Source: Microbacterium sp. LCT-H2 (GTDB taxonomy: Bacteria > Actinomycetota > Actinomycetes > Actinomycetales > Microbacteriaceae). Taken from it: a DNA stretch of 64,000 nucleotides. Of the stretch, positions 41,569 through 50,610 are shown in pieces. Position 1 is the first letter of the stretch; each line of letters begins with the position of its first letter. The notes beneath the pieces are model-generated. The model was not told the origin of the DNA, made no database searches, and saw only the letters and a list, made by a program, of their open reading frames with translations. The stretch is taken from contig NZ_MODW01000001.1 of the NCBI RefSeq assembly GCF_001866135.1, positions 558,001-622,000 on the forward strand, given 5' to 3'. Made by a program: the position numbers and the translations under genes.

Positions 41569-42465
41569 GTGAACTCCGTCTCTCCCACCGGCACCCAGGT
41601 CCACCTCCGCCTCGGCGACGTGACCGCGCAGATCGCCCAAGTCGGCGCCTCTCTCCGTGCCCTCCGGATCGGCGAGGTCGATCTCATCTCCCCGTATCCG
41701 CTCGACATCCCGACGCCGTCGTGCTCGGGTGTCGTGCTGACGCCCTGGCCCAACCGGGTGCGCGACGGCCGCTGGGACGACGAGGGCACCGTGCGCCAGC
41801 TCGCGATCACCGAGCCGAAGACGGACAACGCCAGTCACGGCCTGCTGCGCTTCACGGCGTATGCGATCGAGCAGACGGAGGGGGCCGCGACGCTGCGGGC
41901 GACCGTCTTCCCGCAGACCGGCTATCCGTACCTTATCGAGACGTCCGTCGCGTATGTCCTCACCGCCGACGGCATCACGGTCACGCACACGCTCACCAAC
42001 TGGTCCGACTCCCCCGCACCCGTCGCGGTCGGCACGCATCCGTTCCCGGCGATCGGCGACGTCGACCCGCACGACCTCGTCCTCCGGGTGCCCGCCCGCA
42101 CCGCCTTCGAGACGGACGACCGCATGCTCCCGATCGGCACCCGTCCCGCCGATCCCGAGCTGCGCGAGGGCATCCGCGTCGGCGACATCTCGCTCGACAC
42201 CGGGTTCACCGATCTCGAGCGCGACCCGGACGGCCGGGTGCGGAGCACCCTCACCGCGCCCGACGGCCGGACCGTCACGCTCTGGCAGGGCGAAGGCTTC
42301 GACTTCGTGCAGGTGTACACGGCTACGAACTACCCCGATACCCCGCTCGCGGTCGCGATCGAGCCGATGACCGCGCCGGCCGACGCGTTCAACAGCGGCC
42401 GGGGCCTGCGCCGTCTCGCTCCCGGCGAGACCTGGACCGTGGAGTGGGGCCTCACCTTCGCCTGA
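41569..42465 (+). CDS. Aldose 1-epimerase family protein
   Basis: A GTG start gives 298 residues; the nearby ATG at 41561 is out of frame. The galactose-mutarotase-like fold is indicated by LTPWPNRVRDGRW, ASHGLLRFTAYAIE (the conserved His), VGTHPFPAIG (the second His) and the C-terminal VAIEPMTAPADAFNSG, which carries the catalytic Glu. It would interconvert alpha and beta anomers of a hexose or a sugar phosphate. The ribosome site is weak. Upstream lies the divergent helicase gene with ~270 bp between them. Confidence 0.92.
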   Translation: MNSVSPTGTQVHLRLGDVTAQIAQVGASLRALRIGEVDLISPYPLDIPTPSCSGVVLTPWPNRVRDGRWDDEGTVRQLAITEPKTDNASHGLLRFTAYAIEQTEGAATLRATVFPQTGYPYLIETSVAYVLTADGITVTHTLTNWSDSPAPVAVGTHPFPAIGDVDPHDLVLRVPARTAFETDDRMLPIGTRPADPELREGIRVGDISLDTGFTDLERDPDGRVRSTLTAPDGRTVTLWQGEGFDFVQVYTATNYPDTPLAVAIEPMTAPADAFNSGRGLRRLAPGETWTVEWGLTFA

Positions 42466-42470
42466 CCGCG

Positions 42471-42555
42471 GTTCACAACTCCGGAGAACCGACGCCGAAA
42501 GGCCCCGATCCTCGTCCTACGGACGGGACCGGGGCCTTTCTCCTGAGTTGTGAAC
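42471..42555. terminator. Nested double hairpin between convergent genes
   Basis: Perfect 11-bp outer arms GTTCACAACTC (42471-42481) and its complement (42545-42555) enclose GAAAGGCCCCG (42497-42507) and its complement (42530-42540), with a third small CGTCC/GGACG stem inside. It starts 5 bp after the epimerase stop and ends 6 bp before the RND stop, so it can terminate both. The outer arms resemble those at 34256 and 35055. Confidence 0.8.
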
Positions 42556-42561
42556 GCGCGG

Positions 42562-45500
42562 CTACTCGCCGTGGTTCTCGCGCAGCTCGCGCCGGCTGAC
42601 CGGCGTGCCGTCCGCGTGGACGGGGACCGAGGCGCCATCGTCGTGCGGCTCGCCCTTCCGCGCCCGGCGGCGCTCCCGCGCCCCCTCGACGAGGTTGTAC
42701 AGGGTCGGCAGCACGATGAGCGTCAGCACGGTGGAGGAGACGAGTCCGCCGATCACCACGATGGCCAGCGGCTGCGAGATGAAGCCGCCGTGCCCGGTGA
42801 TCCCGAGCGCCATCGGGGTGAGGGCGAGGATGGTGGCGAGCGCGGTCATGAGGATCGGACGCAGACGCTTCTCCCCTCCCGCCATCACGGCCTCTGCGGT
42901 CGACAGTCCCTTCTCCCGGTACTGGTTCACGAGGTCGACGAGCACGATCGCGTTCGTCACCACGATGCCGATGAGCATCAGCACGCCGATCAGCGATGCC
43001 ACGCCGAGCGGTACGCCCGTGATGATCTGCAGCAGGATGGCGCCGGTCGCCGCGAACGGCACCGAGATCAGCAGCAGCAGCGGCTGACGCAGCGACTTGA
43101 ACGTCGCCACCATCACCACGTACACGATGAGGATCGCGGCGAGCATGGCCAGGCCGAGCTGCGCGAACGAGTCGGCCTGCTGCGAGGCGACGCCGCCGAC
43201 CTCGGCCGAGGCGCCGTCCGGAAGGTCAGCCGCGGCGAGCGCCTCGGTGACCGACTGGGTGGCGACCGCGAGGTTGTCCGATGCGGGCGGCACGGTGACG
43301 GTCGCGGTGCGGCGTCCCTGCTCGGTGGTGATCGAGGTGGGACCGTTGCGCTGCTCGACGGTCGCGATGTCCTGCAGCGGCACGATACCGGCCGCGGTGG
43401 GGATCGCGAGCTGCTGGAGGGCGGCGACGGTCGTGGGCGGCTCGGGGTTGACGAGGTAAACGGTGAGCGCGGTGTCGTCGATCTCGACCGAGCCGATCTG
43501 CTGGGGACGCATCGTGTTCGACACGATCGACCCGACGGCGACCTCGGACAGCCCGACCTGGGCGGCGGCCTCGCGGTCCACAACCACGGCGATGTACGGC
43601 AGCGCCTCGGCGAGGTTGTCAGTCACCTGACCGATGCCCTCGCGGCCGTCGAGCTCGTCCACCACGGCGGAGGTGGCGGTGGCGAGGTCGTCGCCGCTCG
43701 CGGCCGACACGGTGATCTCGATGTCGCTGGAGCCGAAGCCGGCGGACGCCGCGACGGTGACCTCGCCGACGTCGTCGCCGAGACCGTCGATGGCGTCCTG
43801 CACCTCGGCGCGCAGCTTCTCCTGATCGGCGTCGCCGTCGGTGAGCACGGAGTAGGTGATCCCGGCGCCGCCGGAGAACGCGTCGCGCAGCGCGGAGCCG
43901 CTCGACCCGATGGAGGCCTGCACGTGCTCGATGCCGTCGATGTCGAGGAGGGCCTCCTCGACGGGGACGGCGGCGTCGGACTTCGCCTGCAGGCTCGCCG
44001 TCGGCCCGAGGTCCTGCGTCACGGTCATGGTGTTCTGTCCGGAGTCGCTGAGGAAGTTCACCTTCATCAGCGGGGCGGCGGCGAGGGTCCCGGCGAGGAC
44101 CACCACCGCGAGCGCGACCGTGATGCCCGAGTGCTTCAGCGTCCAGCCGAGGATGGGGCGGTAGCCGCGCTGCAGCCGCGTCGGCGGGGCCGCCGGGTCC
44201 TCCGGGTCGATCGCGTTCCCCTGGTCGTCGAGGAGCGGCTTGCCGGGCTTGAGGAACCAGTAGGCCAGCACCGGCACGATCGTCAGCGCCACGAAGAGCG
44301 ACGCGACCATGGCGATGGTGACCGTCATCGCGAACGGGCGGAACAGCTCGCCCACCATGTCACCCACGAACACGATCGGCAGGAACACCGCCACGGTCGT
44401 GATGGTCGACGCGGTGATGGCGGCGGCGACCTCGCGCACGGCGAGACGGATCGCGTCGCCCTTGTCCGCATCTCCCACGTAGTGGCGCTTGATGTTCTCG
44501 ATCACCACGATGGAGTCGTCGACCACGCGGCCGATCGCGATCGTGAGCGCCCCGAGGGTCAGCACGTTGAGGGAGTAGCCGAACGCCTGCAGCCCGATGA
44601 AGGTGATGAGGACCGAGGTCGGGATCGAGATCGCGGTGACCAGGGTCGAGCGCACCGACATGAGGAACACGAGGATCACGAGCACGGCCATCACGAGGCC
44701 GAGCAGACCCTCCGTGGCGAGGGTGTCGATGGACTGCACGATGAACGGCGCCTGGTCGAACACGACCGTGAACTCCGCGTTCGGAAGCGCCTGCCCGATC
44801 TCGTCGAGGGCCGCGATGACCCCCTGCGACACCTCGACCGTGTTGGCGGCGGGAAGCTTCGTGATGGAGATCGACAGGGCGTCCTCACCGTCGACGCGGG
44901 AGATCGAGGTCACCGGGTCGGACACCTGCGCCACCGTCGCGACGTCGCCGATGGTGACCGCGGTGCCGACGAGCGGCAGGGCGGCGATCTCGTCGACCGA
45001 GGTGATCTTCGCTCCGGTCTGCACCGTGAGGGTCTCGCCGTCCTCGGTGATCTCGCCACCGGGGAAGAGGGTGCCGTTCTGCTGCAGCGCCGTGCTGATC
45101 GCCTCGCTGCTCTGCCCTGCGGCGGCGAGCTTCGCGAGGTCGGGGGTGATGGTGATGCGCTGTCCGACGCCGCCGACGATCTCGGCCGCGTTCACCCCGT
45201 CGACGTCCTCCAGATCGGGGATCGCGACGCTCTCGAGCTGCGCCTGGGCGTTGTCCGCGTCGTCGAAGCCGGTGACCGCCACCTGGATCACCGGGAAGTC
45301 GTCGATCGAGACCGAGAGCACCTGCGGCGTGACGTCCTCCGGCAGCTGCGAGGAGATCCGGTTGATCGCCTGCTGGATCTTCTGCTCCGCGGTCGCGAGG
45401 TTCGTGCCGTACGAGAACATCGCCTGCACGATGGACGCATTGGTCGTGCTCGTCGCGGTGGTCGACTCCAGATCGGGAACCCCCTGGATGGCCGACTCGA

Positions 45501-45702
45501 TCGGCGTCGAGACGTCGTTCTCGACCACCTCGGGCGAGGCGCCGGGGTACGTGGTCATGACCACGAGCGCCGGCAGCTCGAGCGACGGGATGAGCTCCTG
45601 CTTGAGGTTGGTCAGCGCGAGCCCGCCGAACACCGCGGCGACGATCGTCACGAGCGCGATGAGGGCGCGGTTCTTCAGGCTGAGGATGGCGAGTTTCGAC
45701 AA
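42562..45702 (-). CDS. RND superfamily efflux transporter (AcrB/SwrC-like)
   Basis: The 1046-residue protein begins at a TTG codon (MSKLAILSLKNRALI) with GAGGA upstream. It has the RND layout: one N-terminal helix, a large extracytoplasmic porter domain, a helix bundle with the proton-relay pair in GRVVDDSIVVIENIKR, a second large loop and a final bundle. In monoderm bacteria such pumps work without an outer-membrane channel and export lipids, surfactants or toxic compounds. The TetR gene 16 bp upstream, probably first in the same transcript, suggests ligand-controlled efflux. No periplasmic adaptor gene is present. Confidence 0.94.
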   Translation of the reverse strand: MSKLAILSLKNRALIALVTIVAAVFGGLALTNLKQELIPSLELPALVVMTTYPGASPEVVENDVSTPIESAIQGVPDLESTTATSTTNASIVQAMFSYGTNLATAEQKIQQAINRISSQLPEDVTPQVLSVSIDDFPVIQVAVTGFDDADNAQAQLESVAIPDLEDVDGVNAAEIVGGVGQRITITPDLAKLAAAGQSSEAISTALQQNGTLFPGGEITEDGETLTVQTGAKITSVDEIAALPLVGTAVTIGDVATVAQVSDPVTSISRVDGEDALSISITKLPAANTVEVSQGVIAALDEIGQALPNAEFTVVFDQAPFIVQSIDTLATEGLLGLVMAVLVILVFLMSVRSTLVTAISIPTSVLITFIGLQAFGYSLNVLTLGALTIAIGRVVDDSIVVIENIKRHYVGDADKGDAIRLAVREVAAAITASTITTVAVFLPIVFVGDMVGELFRPFAMTVTIAMVASLFVALTIVPVLAYWFLKPGKPLLDDQGNAIDPEDPAAPPTRLQRGYRPILGWTLKHSGITVALAVVVLAGTLAAAPLMKVNFLSDSGQNTMTVTQDLGPTASLQAKSDAAVPVEEALLDIDGIEHVQASIGSSGSALRDAFSGGAGITYSVLTDGDADQEKLRAEVQDAIDGLGDDVGEVTVAASAGFGSSDIEITVSAASGDDLATATSAVVDELDGREGIGQVTDNLAEALPYIAVVVDREAAAQVGLSEVAVGSIVSNTMRPQQIGSVEIDDTALTVYLVNPEPPTTVAALQQLAIPTAAGIVPLQDIATVEQRNGPTSITTEQGRRTATVTVPPASDNLAVATQSVTEALAAADLPDGASAEVGGVASQQADSFAQLGLAMLAAILIVYVVMVATFKSLRQPLLLLISVPFAATGAILLQIITGVPLGVASLIGVLMLIGIVVTNAIVLVDLVNQYREKGLSTAEAVMAGGEKRLRPILMTALATILALTPMALGITGHGGFISQPLAIVVIGGLVSSTVLTLIVLPTLYNLVEGARERRRARKGEPHDDGASVPVHADGTPVSRRELRENHGE

Positions 45703-45718
45703 GGCGGGGTCCTCGGTG

Positions 45719-46306
45719 TCAGGGGATGGCGGTCGCTGCGGATGGGAGGGAGAGAGGTTCTCCGAGGATCCGCGTCAGTGCGGATTCGAGGAAGGACTGT
45801 TCGAGATCGACGTCGCGGATCTGCGTGCTCCACATGACGCCGTCGATGAAGATCATCGCCGCTCGGGCTCGGTCGGCGCCATAGGTCGGCTCCAGGAGGT
45901 CGACGAGGCGGTCGGACAGGTGGCGCGCGAGCTCGCGCAGACGCGGATCGTGGACGGCCGCCGTGACCACCGCTCGATCCGCCTGCACCGCGTGTCCGTC
46001 GTGGATGCTGTCGTGGACGAGCGCGGCGATGACGTCGGCCCCGGCCCCGCGTTCGGCGAGGGTCTGCCGCACCCCGTCGAGCCGGCACTCGATCTCGTCC
46101 GCGAGGGCCCGGAAGGCGGCGCCGCGCAGGTCGTCGAGGGTGTCGAAGTACTGGGTGGTCGCCCCGAGCGGCACTCCGGCGCGGGCGGCGACCATGCGGT
46201 GCGTGATGGCGTCGGCCCCGACCTCGACGATCAGCTCGGCGGCAGCCGTGACGATCTCCCGGCGGCGTGCTTCGGGGTCACGCCGCCGACGCGGGCTCTC
46301 CGCCAT
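45719..46306 (-). CDS. TetR/AcrR family transcriptional regulator
   Basis: This 195-residue protein has the N-terminal helix-turn-helix (REIVTAAAELIVEVGADAITHRMVAARAGVPLGATTQYF) and a variable all-helical ligand domain that ends in SALTRILGE. It sits directly before the RND pump gene, and a perfect palindrome lies about 25 bp upstream of its start. Autorepression and repression of the pump is the expected arrangement. The inducer is unknown. Confidence 0.93.
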   Translation of the reverse strand: MAESPRRRRDPEARRREIVTAAAELIVEVGADAITHRMVAARAGVPLGATTQYFDTLDDLRGAAFRALADEIECRLDGVRQTLAERGAGADVIAALVHDSIHDGHAVQADRAVVTAAVHDPRLRELARHLSDRLVDLLEPTYGADRARAAMIFIDGVMWSTQIRDVDLEQSFLESALTRILGEPLSLPSAATAIP

Positions 46307-46330
46307 CGCTCACCCCCTGGACATCCGTAC

Positions 46331-46346
46331 ATGTACGTTTGTACAT
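46331..46346. promoter_or_regulatory. Palindromic operator for the TetR regulator
   Basis: ATGTACGTTTGTACAT has perfect 6-bp arms around four bases, and a further GTACAT extends on one side. It lies 25-40 bp upstream of the TetR start codon, where a repressor would block transcription. Confidence 0.65.
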
Positions 46347-46401
46347 TCGCTTCGGTGTGAACTCCCTGAGAGCCCCACCCCTCTCCCCCTCCCCCCTCGC
46401 T

Positions 46402-46422
46402 GCGGGATCAGAAACGTGCCTG
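46402..46422 (-). repeat. Partial copy of the 12.7-13.1 kb intergenic repeat
   Basis: Roughly 20 bases starting GCGGGATCAGAAACGTGCC match the terminal segment of the repeat at 12892-12915 with about two differences; the rest of the unit is not recognisable. It lies in the gap between the TetR and Gfo/Idh/MocA genes. Confidence 0.5.
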
Positions 46423-46476
46423 GGAGCCGCGGTTCGGGTGCCATTTTGCACTCCCCCTGCCGGGGGACGGGGGGGG

Positions 46477-47664
46477 TCAGGCGACGGGGGAGGGAGAGGG
46501 GGTCTGGCCTCGCTCGAAGTAGGCGACGAGATCGGGGGCGAGCGGGGGGACGGAGATCGCGGAGCCATCGCCTCGGAGGGACGCGGTCGCGAGGATCCCG
46601 GCGGCCACGGCCTCCCGCGCCGCGACGGGCGAGGTCGCCGTGAGACCGCCGTGCCGCACGAACCGGAGGAACTCGGCCACGAGCAGCGCATCGGCACCGT
46701 CGTGCCCCGCATCCGGCACCTCGGGCACGACGAACACCTCATCCGCGTCGGCCGCCCCGGCATGCCGACGGTTCCACAGTTTCACCTCGCTGCCGGCCAC
46801 GTCGCCGAAGTTCTCGATGCGCCCCTCGGTGCCGATCACGGTGTAGTTCCGCCAGTAGTCCGGGGTGAAGTGGCACTGCTGGTACGACGCGAAGATCCCG
46901 CCCTCGAGCCTCAGGTTCACCATCGAGATGTCCTCGACGTCGACGACGGGGTGGAGTCCGGTGAGCGCGGTCGGCGGCCAGTTGTCCATGCTGAACCAAT
47001 CGGGCATCCGCTCCCCCGTGCGGTCCCGCCGGTCGGCGATGTCGCCGTAGACGCTCAGGCCGCCCATCGCCGCCACCTGCTCGGTGTACGCGCCCGCCAG
47101 CCAATGGATGATGTCGAGGTCGTGCGCCCCCTTCTGCAGGAGGAGTCCGGTGGTGCGGCTCCGGTCGGCGTGCCAGTCCTTGAAGTAGAAGTCGCCGCCG
47201 TGCCCCACGAAGTGCCGCACCCACACGGCCTTCACCTGCCCGATGCGCCCGTCCTGGATGAGCCCGCGCATGAGGGTGATCACGGGCATGTGCCGCATGT
47301 TGTGGCCGATGTAGAGCCGGGTGCCGGTGCGTCGCGCGGTCTCCAGCATGCGGTCGGCGTCGGCGAGATCGATCGCGAGGGGCTTCTCGCAGAAGACGGG
47401 CACCCCGGCCTCCAGCGCCCGGATGGTCAGGGCGGCGTGCGTGTCGTCCGGGGTCAGCACCATGACGGCGTCGACGCCGGATGCGAGCAGCTCGTCGAGG
47501 GAGTCGGTGATGAGCGCGTCGGGGACGAGCGCTCTGGCGTCCTCCCGGGCGCGCGGGGCGAGGTCGCAGACGGCGGTGATGCGGGAGCCGTGCCCCGGCC
47601 GGTGCACCTCCTCCTGGAGGGTGGAGCGCGCGCCGAAGCCGATGATGCCGATGTGGAGGTCCAA
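46477..47664 (-). CDS. Gfo/Idh/MocA family NAD(P)-dependent oxidoreductase
   Basis: The likely start is a TTG with GAAGGA six bases upstream, giving 395 residues beginning with the Rossmann strand LHIGIIGFGARS. The family EKP motif appears as VFCEKPLAIDLADADRM, and the catalytic region is GLLLQKGAHDLDIIHWLAG. These enzymes oxidise or epimerise sugars and inositols. It follows the LacI regulator by 40 bp as the last gene of a sugar-ABC operon, so it probably acts on the imported sugar or derivative. The exact substrate is unknown. Confidence 0.9.
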   Translation of the reverse strand: MDLHIGIIGFGARSTLQEEVHRPGHGSRITAVCDLAPRAREDARALVPDALITDSLDELLASGVDAVMVLTPDDTHAALTIRALEAGVPVFCEKPLAIDLADADRMLETARRTGTRLYIGHNMRHMPVITLMRGLIQDGRIGQVKAVWVRHFVGHGGDFYFKDWHADRSRTTGLLLQKGAHDLDIIHWLAGAYTEQVAAMGGLSVYGDIADRRDRTGERMPDWFSMDNWPPTALTGLHPVVDVEDISMVNLRLEGGIFASYQQCHFTPDYWRNYTVIGTEGRIENFGDVAGSEVKLWNRRHAGAADADEVFVVPEVPDAGHDGADALLVAEFLRFVRHGGLTATSPVAAREAVAAGILATASLRGDGSAISVPPLAPDLVAYFERGQTPSPSPVA

Positions 47665-47704
47665 CAGAAGTCCTTCGTGACAGAGGGGGAGAAAAGGGGG
47701 CGGC

Positions 47705-48760
47705 TCAGCGGCCGCGGGCTGCCGGGGCGTCGAGGTCGGTCGAGCCGCCGGGGACGAGGGCCCAGGGGAACTCGTGCAGCGCCCCGGGCGAGGGGTCGCT
47801 CTCGAGCGCCTTCTCGACGATGATCCGCGCCTGACGCTCGTAGAAGTCCGTGGGGCCGACGGTGGTGAGGGTGGGCGCGATGAGCCGTGCGTCCGGCGTG
47901 TTCCCGACACCGATCACCGCGACGTCATGCGGCACGCGGAGCCCGAGCATGTGCGCGGCGTTGATCGCGGCGATCGCGGCGAAGTCGGTCGTCGCGTACA
48001 CGGCGTCCGGGCGGTTCTCCTGCGACAGCAGCTCGATCGCGGCGGTGAAGGCGCTGGCCTGGGTCTCCGCATAGGTCACGGTCCACGCCGGATCCGGGGA
48101 GATGCCGGCCGCCGCGAGCTTCTCGACATACGGCGTGTAGCGCGTGACCTGGGTTCCCGCGAGGCGGACGGCACCCTCAGCGGCGATGCAGCCGATCGCC
48201 GTATGCCGCTCCAGCAGGTGGTCCATCGCGAGCTCGCACCCCGGGATCGCGTCCGAGCGGATGACGTCGAAGCCGTCCGGTTCCAGATGCTCCGAGAACA
48301 CCACGAGGCGCTGACCGCGCTTGACGAGGTCGCCCAGCCGTCGGGCGTCCTCCTCGTCCAGCCCGACGCCGTCGAGATACGCCACGTCGCTCTCGACGCG
48401 GTCGAGCGCCGCGTGCCAGTCGCCGTCGGCGAGGATCAGCGTCGTCAGCCCGTGCCGGTTCGCCTCGGCGTTCACGGCGTCGGCCACCGCCAGCGACCAC
48501 GGATCGCTCAGCATGTGCAGGGAGAGCTGCACCATGCCGCTGCGACCGGTGCGGATGGCCCTGGCCGCCGTGTTCGGCCGGTAGTTCAGCTCGTCCGCCG
48601 CCGCGAGCACCCGCGCCGCGGTGGCCTCGGCCACGCCCGCGCCGCTCGCCCCTGCGCGCCCGGAGAAGACGTACGAGACCGTCGCCGTCGACACCCCGGC
48701 ACGTTCGGCCACCATCCGCAGGGTCGGTCGGCGGCTCGGGGCGTGCTCACGCTGTGCCAT
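47705..48760 (-). CDS. LacI family transcriptional regulator
   Basis: This 351-residue repressor has the LacI helix-turn-helix and hinge (LRMVAERAGVSTATVSYVFSG, RPNTAARAIRTGRSG), then a periplasmic-binding-protein-like ligand domain (VIRSDAIPGCELAMDHLLER, AVIGVGNTPDARLIAPTLTTV). It lies inside the sugar ABC operon, 3 bp after the permease gene. A perfect palindrome before the substrate-binding-protein gene is its probable operator. The inducer is presumably the transported sugar. Confidence 0.95.
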   Translation of the reverse strand: MAQREHAPSRRPTLRMVAERAGVSTATVSYVFSGRAGASGAGVAEATAARVLAAADELNYRPNTAARAIRTGRSGMVQLSLHMLSDPWSLAVADAVNAEANRHGLTTLILADGDWHAALDRVESDVAYLDGVGLDEEDARRLGDLVKRGQRLVVFSEHLEPDGFDVIRSDAIPGCELAMDHLLERHTAIGCIAAEGAVRLAGTQVTRYTPYVEKLAAAGISPDPAWTVTYAETQASAFTAAIELLSQENRPDAVYATTDFAAIAAINAAHMLGLRVPHDVAVIGVGNTPDARLIAPTLTTVGPTDFYERQARIIVEKALESDPSPGALHEFPWALVPGGSTDLDAPAARGR

Positions 48761-48763
48761 GTC

Positions 48764-49654
48764 TCAGCCCTTCGTCCCGCTGAACGCGATGCCCTGGATG
48801 AACTGCCGCTGCAGGATCATGAACGTCACCAGCATGGGCAGGGTCGCCAGCAGGGCACCCGCCATGAGCACCGGGTAGTCGGTGCCGTGGATGCCGACGA
48901 GCTGCGAGAGTCCGACCGACAGGGGCATCTTCGCCGGATCGGTCGTCACGATCAGCGGCCACAGCAGATCGTTCCAGGACCACAGCACGGTGAACACCAC
49001 AAGTGCGATGATGCCAGGCTTCGCGAGCGGAACCATGATCCGCCAGAAGGTCTGCCACGGATTCGCCCCGTCGATGCGCGCCGCCTCCTCCAGCTCGGCC
49101 GGCATCGAGAGGAAGAACTGCCGCATCAGGAAGGTCCCGAAGGCGCTGAAGATCCCGGGCACGATGAGCGCCTGCAGCGTGTTCAGCCAGCCGAGCGCCT
49201 GGATGATCTCGTACTGCGGCAGCAGGTAGAGCTGCGAGGGCACCATGAGCACCGAGAGGAACACGACGAACAGGGCGTTCCGGCCGGGGAAGGCGATGCG
49301 CGCGAACGCGTAGCCGGCCATGGTGCACAGGGCGACCTGCCCGACCGTGCGGCCGACCGTGAGGAGCACGGAGTTCAGGAACATCTGCCCGAACGGCATC
49401 GAGTCGAACACCTCGGCGAAGTTCGTGAACACCCACTCGCGGGGGAGGAACGACGGCGGCACCTGCACCGAGTCGGACAGTGTCTTGAACGAGGTCAGCA
49501 GCTGCCAGACGAACGGGAACACCATGAGCGCGGCGCCGACGATGAGCACGACGTGCACGATCCACAGCCCGCGGTTCCGGGGGGCGCCCGCGCTCCGCGA
49601 TCGTGCGGGGGCGGCCCCGACGACCGCGCGGGTGTCGAGGGAGACGTCACTCAT
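48764..49654 (-). CDS. Carbohydrate ABC transporter permease (MalG-type)
   Basis: This 296-residue protein has six helices and the EAA coupling motif ELEEAARIDGANPWQTFWRI near residue 190. It pairs with the MalF-type permease encoded just upstream, overlapping by 8 bp. No ATPase gene is in the operon, so a shared MsiK-like ATPase elsewhere probably powers it, as is usual in actinobacteria. Confidence 0.94.
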   Translation of the reverse strand: MSDVSLDTRAVVGAAPARSRSAGAPRNRGLWIVHVVLIVGAALMVFPFVWQLLTSFKTLSDSVQVPPSFLPREWVFTNFAEVFDSMPFGQMFLNSVLLTVGRTVGQVALCTMAGYAFARIAFPGRNALFVVFLSVLMVPSQLYLLPQYEIIQALGWLNTLQALIVPGIFSAFGTFLMRQFFLSMPAELEEAARIDGANPWQTFWRIMVPLAKPGIIALVVFTVLWSWNDLLWPLIVTTDPAKMPLSVGLSQLVGIHGTDYPVLMAGALLATLPMLVTFMILQRQFIQGIAFSGTKG

Positions 49655-50606
49655 AGTGCACCCACTTCTTCTGCAGCCGGAACTGCACGATCGTCAGCAC
49701 GAGGATGATCAGCAGCAGGAGGAAGGCGACGGCTGCGGCGTAGCCGCGGTCGTTGTCGAGGAAGCCCGCTTCGTAGAACAGGTAGACGACGGTGCGGGTG
49801 TTCGGCATCGCGGGGTTGCTGCGCCCGAGCATCATGTAGATGAGATCGAACACCTGCAGCGCCCCGATCACGCTGATGACGCTGACGAAGAAGATCGAGG
49901 GCGACAGCAGCGGGATCGTGATGGAGAAGAACTTGCGCACGGGGCCCGCCCCGTCGAGGTCGGCCGCCTCCATGATCGTGTCGGGGATGCCCTGGAGTCC
50001 GGCGATGAAGATGACGATGTTGGTCCCGAGGCCGGCCCAGATGCCGACGACGGCGATCGCGACCAGCGCGGTGTTCGGATCGGTCAGCCAGCTCCGCCCT
50101 TCGATGCCGACCGCGCCGAGGGCCGCGTTCAGCACGCCGTAGTCGCCGTTGTAGATCATGCGCCAGACCAACGCGATCGCCGCGGGCATGGTGACGACGG
50201 GGATGAAGTAGAGCGTGCGGTAGGCGCTGCGGCCTTTGAGGCCGGTGGTGTTCAGCAGCGCGGCGATCCCGACCGCGAGGGGGATGCCGATGAGCGCGAT
50301 CACCGTGTAGACCGCGGTGTTGCGGAGAGCGCCGAGGAGCTCCGGGTCCTGGAACAGCCGCACGTAGTTCTCGAACCCGATCCACTCCGCACCGCCGAAC
50401 GGCCCCGACTTCGTGAAGGAGATGATGAGCGTGCGTACGGTCGGCCACAGGTAGAACACGGCCAGGCCCAGGGCGGTGGGCCCCAGGAACACCAGGGCCC
50501 ACCACGGCGAGGCACCGGGCGTGCGGCGCCGGCGGACCCCGGAGGGCGGGGCCTCCGGGGTCCGCCCGGCGGCGGGGGCGACCGCGCGAGGCGCGAGGAC
50601 GGTCAT
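49647..50606 (-). CDS. Carbohydrate ABC transporter permease (MalF-type)
   Basis: This 319-residue protein has a Pro/Arg-rich N-terminal tail, about six helices and an EAA motif (TIMEAADLDGAGPVRKFFSI). It forms the inner-membrane pore with the MalG-type partner. The gene starts 4 bp after the binding-protein stop and overlaps the next gene. Confidence 0.94.
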   Translation of the reverse strand: MTVLAPRAVAPAAGRTPEAPPSGVRRRRTPGASPWWALVFLGPTALGLAVFYLWPTVRTLIISFTKSGPFGGAEWIGFENYVRLFQDPELLGALRNTAVYTVIALIGIPLAVGIAALLNTTGLKGRSAYRTLYFIPVVTMPAAIALVWRMIYNGDYGVLNAALGAVGIEGRSWLTDPNTALVAIAVVGIWAGLGTNIVIFIAGLQGIPDTIMEAADLDGAGPVRKFFSITIPLLSPSIFFVSVISVIGALQVFDLIYMMLGRSNPAMPNTRTVVYLFYEAGFLDNDRGYAAAVAFLLLLIILVLTIVQFRLQKKWVHYE

Positions 50607-50610
50607 GCGG

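Noticed and set aside
46440-46480. G-rich and C-rich tract before the Gfo/Idh/MocA stop as a G-quadruplex or terminator
   Set aside because: CCCCCTGCCGGGGGACGGGGGGG can pair locally as a short hairpin, but the support is too weak to list as a terminator.
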